A stretch of DNA of 27,841 nt from CAZHOS01 sp964534605 (GCA_964534605.1 CAZHOS010000012.1:1-27841), one strand, 5' to 3'; shown: positions 8,415-13,551, counted from the first letter of the stretch. Numbers and translations are program-made. The notes: a model not told the origin generated them from the letters alone.

Positions 8415-9071
8415 CTATCCCTCTGCAGGAGCGTCTTCGGATCCGGATCCAGCCTCTGCTGAGCCTTCTTCGCCCTCTGCTGCTTCACCTTCTGCCGTTT
8501 CTTCTGGCTCTTCCTCTACGACACGTGGCTCTTCGAGTCGGACAAGTGTTGACTCTGGATCTGTCTTTAGCTGGGCATTGTCTGGGAGCTTTAGGTCCTT
8601 GGCACGTATACCTTCGCCATCTTCGTTAAGGCCAGTTACGTCAGCCTCTAGGAATTCTGGGATACTAAGCGCTCCACACTCGATCTCGACTGTGTCTTCT
8701 ATCTGTAGCAACAAGAGGCCTAGTGTCACACCAGGCGCATCACCGATAATCTTGACTGGGACATTGGCCGTAACCAGCTCGCCCTTCTTGACCTCTTGGA
8801 AGGTGATGTGCTCGATGGTGTTACGAGCCGGTACAAGAGTAACGTCGGTTACAAGAACGGTGATCTTGTCTTTATCGACATTAAGCTCTAGCGGCTGCGT
8901 ATAACCAACTGTGTTTAGGGCCTTTTCGACCGTGTTGTAGTCGAGCTGCACAGGGATAGAATCCTTACCCTTACTAACGACGTTTGCTGGCACAAAGCCT
9001 TCACGGCGTAGCGCCCTTACCTTGCGACCCATAGCTTCACGCGGGGCAGCAGCTAACTCTAAAATACTCAT
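8415..9071 (-). CDS. rplY: 50S ribosomal protein L25, long (CTC/TL5) form
   Basis: 218 aa. The N-terminal 5S-rRNA-binding L25 domain (about 5-92, with G.KVRALRREGFVPA) is followed by the second beta domain typical of the long CTC/TL5 form (about 100-185). An acidic Glu/Ala/Ser-rich tail closes the protein from about 188. GGAG lies 11 nt before the ATG, with a TATAAA box further upstream, so this gene has an ordinary leader. The ABC exporter gene follows by 6 nt, an operon with no evident functional link. Confidence 0.93.
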   Translation of the reverse strand: MSILELAAAPREAMGRKVRALRREGFVPANVVSKGKDSIPVQLDYNTVEKALNTVGYTQPLELNVDKDKITVLVTDVTLVPARNTIEHITFQEVKKGELVTANVPVKIIGDAPGVTLGLLLLQIEDTVEIECGALSIPEFLEADVTGLNEDGEGIRAKDLKLPDNAQLKTDPESTLVRLEEPRVVEEEPEETAEGEAAEGEEGSAEAGSGSEDAPAEG

Positions 9072-9153
9072 GTGATTAATTACTCCGTTAGTTTATATCT
9101 GTATCAGGGGTAGATTTTAACATGATTTACTTCTTATCACAACTAATTGCTGG

Positions 9154-9714
9154 TCATTCTAAAGATGAGCTTATGCCGCTCACTCCGTCATTCACCTCAT
9201 CTACACCCAGGATAGTTTCTAGCTGCACCACAGCAAGTAGCGGTGATATGTGAAACTTTACACCTTTACCGCTTGGAAGTTTATAGCCAATTTCTGGGTT
9301 AATACCTCTGTCGGCTGCTTTTGTGTCCAGGCCTTTACCCCTATACTTGCCCAGAAACTCTTTGATTGAGTCATATAGCACCAGTTCACCATGCTCAAGA
9401 CCCTCTATCTCGTCTCTCCCTGGTTTAGGTGCGGGCAACTCAATGGCATCAACGCGCCATCTACCTACTATGATTGGGGCATTTAGGTCAAACGTAGCTA
9501 TTGGCCTTCCATTAACCATAGTCTCTGTCATTAATCTTGCCAGGACACTTAGTTGGTCCTTCTTTTCTTTATAGCGCTCTATACTTCCAACTCTATAACA
9601 TATATGATCGAGAGCCATAAAGTCATCAAGGTCAAAACCCTGCTCTGACACCTCCGTGGTTAGCTCATCTATAAAACGATCGTAATCTCCGATAACTTTC
9701 TTAAGCTCACTCAT
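9154..9714 (-). CDS. YecM-like VOC-fold protein
   Basis: 186 aa, close to the length of E. coli YecM. Shared landmarks are DHICYRV (Asp36-His37), the M-V-N-G-R-P-I segment, an A-I-E-L-P strand and G-L-E-H-G-E-L-V-L; the His and Glu of these motifs match putative metal ligands of the vicinal-oxygen-chelate fold. The biochemical role of the family is not established. It is a single-gene unit: a TATAAT box ends 8 nt before the ATG and there is no ribosome binding site, so the message is probably leaderless. Confidence 0.8.
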   Translation of the reverse strand: MSELKKVIGDYDRFIDELTTEVSEQGFDLDDFMALDHICYRVGSIERYKEKKDQLSVLARLMTETMVNGRPIATFDLNAPIIVGRWRVDAIELPAPKPGRDEIEGLEHGELVLYDSIKEFLGKYRGKGLDTKAADRGINPEIGYKLPSGKGVKFHISPLLAVVQLETILGVDEVNDGVSGISSSLE

Positions 9715-9722
9715 ACTTTTTG

Positions 9723-9728
9723 ATTATA
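9723..9728 (-). promoter_or_regulatory. -10 box of the YecM-like gene
   Basis: TATAAT on the minus strand, 8 nt before the ATG at 9714. No strong -35 is visible. Confidence 0.6.
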
Positions 9729-9774
9729 CATGTGTTGAGCCTATCTGACTTCCAAGTATACTCCTTACAACTTA

Positions 9775-9799
9775 AAAAGCCGGGTGCTTCCCGGCTTTT
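9775..9799. terminator. bidirectional terminator at the end of the tRNA array
   Basis: AAAAGCCGGG TGCTT CCCGGCTTTT: perfect 10-bp arms with T runs on either strand. On the minus strand it closes the long array transcript just before the YecM-like gene's promoter. Confidence 0.85.
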
Positions 9800-9930
9800 G
9801 GAAAGTGTCCTAGAGACTTCCACCTCATCACTTCCATGCTTATACATTAGCAGCACTTTTTGTGTTTGTCTGTGATCTCCATCATCAGCTCAGCTTGCTC
9901 TCAGAATTCTATAGTGATACCTCTGTACCT

Positions 9931-10014
9931 ACACACTAGAGGCCTTAAGCGTTAGCTTAAGAACTTTAGTGTGTCGGTGTTGGAAACCGACTTGCAGGAA
10001 TCTCTGTATAGAGA
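9931..10014 (-). ncRNA. three-helix 3' element, copy A
   Basis: Minus-strand order: hairpin P1 (10014-10001, 5 bp, tetraloop); hairpin P2 (9991-9973, GTCGGT TTCCAAC ACCGAC, 7-nt loop); and hairpin P3 (9974-9931). P3 has an 8-bp outer stem, a 6x6 internal loop AAGTTC/GGCCTC, a 6-bp inner stem and a tetraloop. Copy B at 11999-12075 has the same lengths and loop sequences but different stem bases that still pair. Confidence 0.65.
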
Positions 10015-10061
10015 CTCAACTGCCATAGTATGTCTTCGAAAACAAAGCCTTCGAAAGATTA

Positions 10062-10095
10062 CTCGGGCGGGAAAAGGGAACCCTTCCCGCCCGAG
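10062..10095. other. 12-bp perfect hairpin in the array
   Basis: CTCGGGCGGGAA (10062-10073) pairs with TTCCCGCCCGAG (10084-10095) around a 10-nt loop that can itself pair GGG with CCC. It lies between the Thr-like tRNA and element A. Confidence 0.75.
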
Positions 10096-10262
10096 CCTTA
10101 CCTGCCCATGCCCATAGGGTAGGCTTTCGCTTGAGAGAACGGCGGTGACGCCTTCTGCTCGTGCGACCGTACGTCGCTGCTTGAATTTTGGACGTCTAAG
10201 CAGTGACGTACACCTTCCCTCACCGATGGCATCAGTGTGCCTACGTCTAGACATGGAAGGCT

Positions 10263-10340
10263 TGGTGCGGACAGCTGGACTTGAACCAACATCTTCTAGA
10301 GAAATACACTAGAATGCTCTACCAATTGAGCTATGTCCGC
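10263..10340 (-). tRNA. tRNA, Thr(UGU)-like, with abnormal 9-nt anticodon loop
   Basis: Acceptor GCGGACA/TGTCCGC, D arm GCTC/GAGC and T arm GTTGG TTCAAGT CCAGC are intact; the discriminator A is followed by an encoded CCA, the only one in the array. The D and T arms resemble Firmicute tRNA-Thr(UGU). The anticodon arm does not fit: TTCTAG and CTAGAA pair over 6 bp around the 9-nt loop TGTATTTCT. No register gives U33, an anticodon and purine 37. TGT followed by A is present but preceded by G. Identity therefore rests on body similarity only. Confidence 0.6.
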
Positions 10341-10358
10341 GGGATTCTCCTAGGCCAG

Positions 10359-10399
10359 CTTGGGGGTAGAAGCAGTTTTGATCCTGCTCTACCCCCAAG
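10359..10399. other. 16-bp hairpin upstream of the Thr-like tRNA
   Basis: CTTGGGGGTAG/CTACCCCCAAG (11 bp) continues through one bulged A into AGCAG/CTGCT, with an 8-nt loop. On the minus strand it precedes the Thr-like tRNA's 5' end by 18 nt and could be a processing signal. Confidence 0.7.
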
Positions 10400-10422
10400 C
10401 ATATGCTTGCTGTGGAGAACTC

Positions 10423-10453
10423 GGTGTGTGCGCCCACGACTAGCGCACACACC
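10423..10453. other. 11-bp perfect hairpin in the array
   Basis: GGTGTGTGCGC (10423-10433) and GCGCACACACC (10443-10453), with a 9-nt loop. Confidence 0.7.
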
Positions 10454-10597
10454 TTCAAGTAGCAATGCTTCTTGAGATGTCGCACTGCTTCTTCACGGGC
10501 ATCGATCGCTTTGCTCAGCAATCAACACCTGTTCAGGAGCAGCACACCTACCAACTGCAGCGTGGTGAGCTGCTAGCTTGAATCGTGGTAGGCACCG

Positions 10598-10671
10598 TCG
10601 AGCCGGAGGGTATTGATCCCTCGACCTTCTACCAATCATGGTAGACGCTCTTCCGACTGAGCTACGGCCCG
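10598..10671 (-). tRNA. tRNA-type cloverleaf, anticodon not assignable
   Basis: Acceptor CGGGCCG/CGGCTCG (one G-U), D arm GCTC/GAGC and T stem GAGGG/CCCTC are sound. The anticodon arm is TCTACC ATGATT GGTAGA, a 6-nt loop (8 nt if only five pairs form), with no U33-anticodon-purine register. The T loop reads ATCAATA, with A in place of the nearly universal T54. Both defects sit at functional positions, so this may be a decayed tRNA or a tRNA-shaped processing signal. Confidence 0.5.
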
Positions 10672-10701
10672 GTGATCTGTACCGAGTACTGATTAGTAAC
10701 G

Positions 10702-10789
10702 CGCGAGAAGTGGGGGTCGAACCCACGCAAATATTAACCCGGATGCATCCGGTGGCATTAATATCACTCTACCACTGAGCTATTCTCGC
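10702..10789 (-). tRNA. tRNA-Gly(GCC)-type with a 15-nt palindromic insert in the anticodon loop
   Basis: Acceptor GCGAGAA/TTCTCGC, D arm GCTC/GAGT and T arm GTGGG TTCGACC CCCAC match bacterial tRNA-Gly(GCC). The anticodon stem TATTA/TAATA encloses 22 nt instead of 7. The first six, ATGCCA, are a regular U33-GCC-A37 start. Then CCGGATGCATCCGG plus G follow, then T as position 38. The extra 15 nt thus lie exactly between 37 and 38, the canonical tRNA intron position. Stem and loop can also extend to 7 bp (ATATTAA/TTAATAT). Discriminator is G, no encoded CCA. Confidence 0.65.
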
Positions 10790-10869
10790 TGGCATGGTAG
10801 CTGGCATGGCGTACCTAAGCACGCCACACCAAACTACCACCGGTTCCCCTCCCTTTTGCGCCACGATGA

Positions 10870-10909
10870 GTGGCCGGTAGAGTCGAAAGGGGGTCACTCT
10901 ACCGGCCAC
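10870..10909. other. 14-bp perfect hairpin in the array
   Basis: GTGGCCGGTAGAGT (10870-10883) and ACTCTACCGGCCAC (10896-10909), with a 12-nt loop; the longest uninterrupted stem between two tRNA genes here. Confidence 0.8.
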
Positions 10910-10956
10910 ATTCTGCCCTGCCAGGTTCCTCCACCCACAGGTCAATGCAGATCTTT

Positions 10957-10998
10957 GTAGTGGCTTGCCGCAGCCGAAGCTACGACAAGCCACCCTAC
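10957..10998. other. bulged hairpin in the array
   Basis: GTAG-TGGCTTG pairs with CAAGCCA-CC-CTAC, with a two-base bulge. It lies within the 390-nt spacer between the Asn and Gly tRNAs, which also holds shorter hairpins near 10819, 11002 and 11164. Confidence 0.55.
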
Positions 10999-11179
10999 GT
11001 TTAGGACACGAACCGGAGCACGTGTCTGGTTGTTGATGCCGCCCACGGTCCTGCAAGCAGGCCTGGGGCATACCTCTGCCGATAATCAAAGCTGACGCCC
11101 TGATTCAACAGAGATAAGCGAGACCGGTCCAACCTGAGCTGGACAGCCTCGATCTGTTTGTTGATGCACGGGTGCATCG

Positions 11180-11253
11180 AGCCCTACAGCGAGATTCGAA
11201 CTCGCGACCTTCACACTAACAGCGTGACGCTCTACCGGCTGAGCTATGAGGGC
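11180..11253 (-). tRNA. tRNA-Asn(GUU), acceptor stem with a bulged U
   Basis: The anticodon arm is regular: TCACG CTGTTAG TGTGA, with U33, GTT and A37. The D arm GCTC/GAGC and T arm GCGAG TTCGAAT CTCGC are canonical. The acceptor 3' strand is one base too long: GCCCT pairs with AGGGC and CA with TG, leaving one unpaired U between them. No CCA is encoded. Identity as Asn is clear from the anticodon; the bulge may be real or an assembly error. Confidence 0.8.
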
Positions 11254-11338
11254 GGGCGAACAGCAACCCTTACGGGCGCTGCTCTTAGCTACGTATACCC
11301 TCAGAATATAACTGAGGGCGATGCAAGCCACTGCACCG

Positions 11339-11412
11339 TGGGACTAGGTGGACTTGAACCACCGACTTTCCGCTTATCAGGCAGACCCTCTAGCCAACTG
11401 AGGTATAGCCCC
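11339..11412 (-). tRNA. tRNA-Ile(GAU)
   Basis: Fully canonical: acceptor GGGGCTA/TAGTCCC, D arm CCTC/GAGG, anticodon arm TCTGC CTGATAA GCGGA with GAT at 34-36, T arm GGTGG TTCAAGT CCACC, discriminator A, CCA not encoded. It is the first tRNA of array transcript 2 and stands directly behind a 13-bp perfect hairpin. Confidence 0.9.
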
Positions 11413-11416
11413 GGGC

Positions 11417-11449
11417 GGGCGGATAGCAGACACGACCTGCTATCCGCCC
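11417..11449. other. 13-bp perfect hairpin next to tRNA-Ile
   Basis: GGGCGGATAGCAG (11417-11429) and CTGCTATCCGCCC (11437-11449), with a 7-nt loop. It ends 4 nt from the 5' end of tRNA-Ile, a position where it could guide processing of the precursor. Confidence 0.8.
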
Positions 11450-11576
11450 TATCGTGATGCGACGGAGGTACCGTCTATAAAGGGCGAGCATCTAGCTCGT
11501 GACTCAACCCTTCGTACTAGCCACTAGTGAATGACCACAACGAAAGGTTGAGATTTGTACGTACATATCTATGTAC

Positions 11577-11589
11577 GATTTCCAACACC
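11577..11589 (-). ncRNA. 5' motif of array transcript 2
   Basis: Minus-strand GGTGTTGGAAATC. It is complementary over all 13 positions (one U-G pair) to GGTTTCCAACACC in element A at 9988-9976. A truncated second copy at 11734-11744 belongs to the duplicated contig end. Confidence 0.55.
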
Positions 11590-11633
11590 TTGTTAAGTTG
11601 CATGATTAACGCATCGACGTACAGAGTCAGTAG
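11579..11633. repeat. 55-bp duplicated contig end, left copy
   Basis: Identical over 55 bp to 11734-11788, directly abutting the second 100-N gap; same pattern as the gap at 2241. Confidence 0.9.
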
Positions 11634-11733
11634 NNNNNNNNNNNNNNNNNNNNNNNNNNNNNNNNNNNNNNNNNNNNNNNNNNNNNNNNNNNNNNNNNNN
11701 NNNNNNNNNNNNNNNNNNNNNNNNNNNNNNNNN
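11634..11733. other. assembly gap of 100 N
   Basis: Placeholder gap of exactly 100 N between identical 55-bp ends; probably no sequence is missing. Confidence 0.95.
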
Positions 11734-11788
11734 TTTCCAACACCTTGTTAAGTTGCATGATTAACGCATCGACGTACAGAGTCAGTAG
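11734..11788. repeat. 55-bp duplicated contig end, right copy
   Basis: Second copy of 11579-11633. Confidence 0.9.
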
Positions 11789-11833
11789 ACGAAACTACGA
11801 TACTCGATATACTCCACATTTATCAGCCGCGCT

Positions 11834-11862
11834 ATATTAGCACTTTTTTTGTAGTAATACAA
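11834..11862 (-). promoter_or_regulatory. promoter of array transcript 2
   Basis: Minus-strand TTGTAT (11862-11857), a 17-nt spacer ending in TGC, and TAATAT (11839-11834): near-consensus spacing with an extended -10. Transcription should start near 11827, about 83 nt before the 5' motif. Confidence 0.75.
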
Positions 11863-11964
11863 GAGTGGGGTCTTTGTGGGTGCCTTGTCTGTGCCTTTTT
11901 TGCAGCAATACCCCGGGACAAGTCACAAAAGTGGCTGTCGTGCATGGCTGCCTAGATATACACC

Positions 11965-11989
11965 AAAAACCACCCGGGTGGGTGGTTTT
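11965..11989 (-). terminator. terminator of array transcript 1
   Basis: Minus-strand AAAACCACCC, a 4-nt loop, GGGTGGTTTT and one further T. It lies about 10 nt past element B and about 100 nt before the next array promoter. Confidence 0.8.
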
Positions 11990-11998
11990 CACTTTTAG

Positions 11999-12075
11999 GG
12001 CACATCAGAGGGCTAAAACATTTGTTTTAGAACTTTGGTGTGCCGGTGTTGGAAACCGGCGGTCGCTATTGCGAC
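11999..12075 (-). ncRNA. three-helix 3' element, copy B
   Basis: P1 12075-12062 (GTCGC/GCGAC, tetraloop); P2 12060-12042 (GCCGGT TTCCAAC ACCGGC); P3 12044-11999 with a 9-position outer stem (one A-C mismatch on this strand), internal loop AAGTTC/GCCCTC, a 6-bp inner stem TAAAAC/GTTTTA and a tetraloop. Against copy A the P2 loop and one side of the internal loop are identical and the other side differs at one base, while stem bases change in pairs. Confidence 0.65.
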
Positions 12076-12081
12076 TATTTA

Positions 12082-12234
12082 CTAGCGAGATCTCGGTCTA
12101 CCTGCTTGGCCAGATTGACTTGATGCGTACTCTGCGTATGCACTTTCAGCCGCTGCTTGCAGCTTCTTGTCGCTGGGGTCTAGCTTTGCAGCATCCCTGG
12201 CTCGCTGGTAATCATTCCATTGATTGCCTGACAT
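12082..12234 (-). CDS. small protein of 50 aa inside array transcript 1
   Basis: ATG at 12234, begins MSGNQWNDYQRARDAAKLDP and ends in a basic Gly/Arg/Ser-rich tail, stop TAG. The middle is Ala/Lys/Glu-rich and probably a single helix. AAAGGA stands 11 nt before the ATG but inside a small hairpin (12243-12258, ACATC/GATGT), so initiation may be controlled by structure. I recognise no family. Alternatively the frame is a chance opening in a structured RNA. Confidence 0.5.
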   Translation of the reverse strand: MSGNQWNDYQRARDAAKLDPSDKKLQAAAESAYAEYASSQSGQAGRPRSR

Positions 12235-12242
12235 TTAAAGTC

Positions 12243-12258
12243 ACATCCTTTCAGATGT
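12243..12258 (-). promoter_or_regulatory. hairpin covering the ribosome binding site of the 50-aa frame
   Basis: Minus-strand ACATC TGAAAG GATGT. The AAAGGA site is split between loop and 3' arm; an adjacent 9-bp hairpin at 12266-12288 lies upstream. Confidence 0.45.
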
Positions 12259-12265
12259 ATGTAGG

Positions 12266-12288
12266 GCTTGGATCCGGTTGATCCAAGC
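12266..12288. other. 9-bp perfect hairpin in the leader of the 50-aa frame
   Basis: GCTTGGATC CGGTT GATCCAAGC, a perfect inverted repeat with a 5-nt loop. Confidence 0.7.
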
Positions 12289-12300
12289 GGTATCGACATC

Positions 12301-12358
12301 AGCTAGACAGTGGCACGGAAGCTCCGTAAACCGTAAGCACACCTGTGCATGTCTAGCT
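12301..12358. other. three-way junction fold in array transcript 1
   Basis: AGCTAGACA (12301-12309) pairs with TGTCTAGCT (12350-12358). Enclosed are ACGGA/TCCGT (12315-12327) and GCAC/GTGC (12337-12348). Folded by eye; alternatives with TACGG repeats exist. Confidence 0.5.
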
Positions 12359-12448
12359 TTAGCTGGTGACAAACACCAAGCAAAGGGTATTGTGGCTGAA
12401 ACCACAAGCGAGAACTACCCTTCACCTACCCGAAAGTAGGATTTGCAG

Positions 12449-12574
12449 CGAAGCAGGTGGGATTCGAACCCACGAGAATACAGATGGCTGTATGCGCAGG
12501 ACGTCTCCCATGCCAGAATCCATACTCTTAGCGCAACTTGGTTGCACTCCGTATAGCCGCTCCGGCACTGCTTC
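12449..12574 (-). tRNA. tRNA-Ser-like with an insert of about 37 nt in the anticodon loop
   Basis: Acceptor GAAGCAG/CTGCTTC, the class-II D arm (TGCCGG...CGG), a perfect variable arm ATACAG CCAT CTGTAT and T arm GTGGG TTCGAAT CCCAC with discriminator G all fit tRNA-Ser. The anticodon stem GTGCA pairs with the TGCGC directly before the variable arm, enclosing 44 nt rather than 7. The same TGCGC also occurs 12 nt after GTGCA and could close a 7-nt loop ACCAAGT, which lacks U33. Neither reading gives a regular anticodon, so amino acid identity is inferred from the body only. Confidence 0.55.
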
Positions 12575-12577
12575 ATT

Positions 12578-12591
12578 GGTTTCCAACACCG
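12578..12591 (-). ncRNA. 5' motif of array transcript 1
   Basis: Minus-strand CGGTGTTGGAAACC, perfectly complementary over 14 nt to 12057-12044 in element B. Locally it can form a hairpin with loop GTTGGAA, the complement of the P2 loop TTCCAAC, so a loop-loop contact is possible. Confidence 0.55.
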
Positions 12592-12665
12592 TGTAAATGA
12601 ACATCTCTCACCGTTAGCGAGAGTGTCATTTCTGTCCTCTCAAACCACGGTAATAGTTCGAAAAT

Positions 12666-12694
12666 ATAATAACATACTTACGCTAATATTTCAA
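12666..12694 (-). promoter_or_regulatory. promoter of array transcript 1
   Basis: Minus-strand TTGAAA (12694-12689), a 17-nt spacer ending in TGT, and TATTAT (12671-12666). Same architecture as the second array promoter. Start site near 12659. Confidence 0.75.
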
Positions 12695-12711
12695 TAATCT
12701 TTGGTTTATAC

Positions 12712-13548
12712 TTACCTCCCTAGGAGCATTAATGCGTACTTGGGCCAAAACTCACCCGCTGGCAAACCTCCATTACAGATACCGTCAGACTCACCTGGTG
12801 GCTTGATCCATAAGAGTGCGTCTACACTTTCAAGCCCTGGCTGTAGCGTAGGGTCTACGCCTAAGCGAGCTCGCTTGGCATTACACCAATTATCTGGATG
12901 ATCCGACGGACCGTTACCGTTACGCCCGACATCTATAATCATTGTTTTGTTATCTATGCCCTTTTCTTGCAATAACCTCAGCACTTCTAGGCCATAGATA
13001 TGATTGTCCTGTGTTGTCCCGTAGTTACTAACGTTAAGAGATATGCCCTTAGCAGCACCAACAAACGGTGCGATACTATTAGCCATCTGCTGGGCACTAA
13101 CCCAGTCCGAGTGCCCAACATCGACGTATACCGAGTGCCCCGCTGCAGCTAGTTCTGTAATTGCATAATCAAGGACTGGCTCGTTGCTGCCAATGTCTAA
13201 GCCTCTGGCAGTAGCGTCTGGTTCTAGGATAAATATAGACTCTGTTTGTGTAGCGAGCAGTATATTGTCAATCCACTTCTTATAGGCACCTAATGTGCCA
13301 GCTCCATCGCTAACGGAGCCGTCGATATGTCCTTCTGGGTTGCGCTGGATGGCATTGTATAAAACAAATAATGGCACTTGGCCCAGCTTCCTTGCTTCTG
13401 CGGAATATGGCCTGACCTTTTGCTCAATATGCTCATGATCGTTAATCCAAGCTGCAGTAGGAGTATTTGCAATTTTAGCTAAAGCCGGATACTCGTCTAC
13501 AAACCTATCTACCTCCTGTGGTGCTCGGTAAAGCTCTTTGTTAGCCAT
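12712..13548 (-). CDS. glycoside hydrolase family 6 protein, no signal peptide
   Basis: 278 aa covering the GH6 barrel. Landmarks: PTAAW at 30-34, VLYN at 62-65, EPD with the likely catalytic acid D111, VDVGHSDW near 142-149, GISLNVSNY near 168-176, RNGNGP near 209-214, WCN at 221-223, and KPPGESDG at 249-256. Family members cleave beta-1,4-glucan with inversion. At the place of the usual R-D-C (Asp175 of Trichoderma Cel6A) it has R69-N70-P, so a helper acid is replaced by Asn. No signal peptide or carbohydrate module is seen, which is unusual for a cellulase. It starts 3 nt after the pheT stop and is probably the last gene of that operon. Confidence 0.88.
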   Translation of the reverse strand: MANKELYRAPQEVDRFVDEYPALAKIANTPTAAWINDHEHIEQKVRPYSAEARKLGQVPLFVLYNAIQRNPEGHIDGSVSDGAGTLGAYKKWIDNILLATQTESIFILEPDATARGLDIGSNEPVLDYAITELAAAGHSVYVDVGHSDWVSAQQMANSIAPFVGAAKGISLNVSNYGTTQDNHIYGLEVLRLLQEKGIDNKTMIIDVGRNGNGPSDHPDNWCNAKRARLGVDPTLQPGLESVDALLWIKPPGESDGICNGGLPAGEFWPKYALMLLGR

Positions 13549-13551
13549 GTC

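Larger units (their letters stand above)
9775..11827 (-). ncRNA. array transcript 2: hairpin-rich RNA with five tRNA-type cloverleaves
   Basis: Predicted from the promoter at 11834-11862 to the terminator at 9775-9799. It contains, in order, the 5' motif GGTGTTGGAAATC, a 13-bp hairpin, tRNA-Ile, tRNA-Asn, a Gly-type tRNA, an unassigned tRNA, a Thr-like tRNA, and the three-helix 3' element. Spacers of 80-390 nt consist largely of back-to-back perfect hairpins (8-14 bp). No credible protein gene is seen. About 155 nt of the length is the spurious gap and duplicate. I do not recognise a described RNA family; the tRNA signatures make the strand certain. Confidence 0.6.
11965..12659 (-). ncRNA. 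array transcript 1: structured RNA with a Ser-like tRNA and a small frame
   Basis: About 695 nt from the promoter at 12666-12694 to the terminator at 11989-11965. Order: hairpin, 5' motif GGTGTTGGAAACC, Ser-like tRNA, a bulged hairpin near 12387-12417, a three-way junction at 12301-12358, a 9-bp hairpin at 12266-12288, a hairpin over the ribosome site of a 50-codon frame, then element B. The organisation parallels transcript 2, with both end motifs conserved. Confidence 0.6.

Noticed and set aside
9952..10254. An open frame of 100 codons on the minus strand through the array
   Set aside because: It runs through a 12-bp hairpin and both P2 and P3 of element A, has no ribosome site and a Cys/Arg-rich composition; structure explains the sequence better.
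12449..12574. Group I or II intron in the Ser-like tRNA
   Set aside because: The insert is about 37 nt, far too short for a self-splicing intron of either type.
11965..12660. tmRNA, RNase P RNA or SRP RNA as the identity of the structured unit
   Set aside because: No tmRNA ends or ALAA-type tag, no GAGGAAAGTCC-type RNase P core and no GGAAGGAAGCAG-type SRP loop were seen by eye. The tRNA-like part is a complete cloverleaf, not split around the rest.
9800..12660. CRISPR array
   Set aside because: The many palindromes differ in sequence and spacing; there are no regular direct repeats or cas genes.
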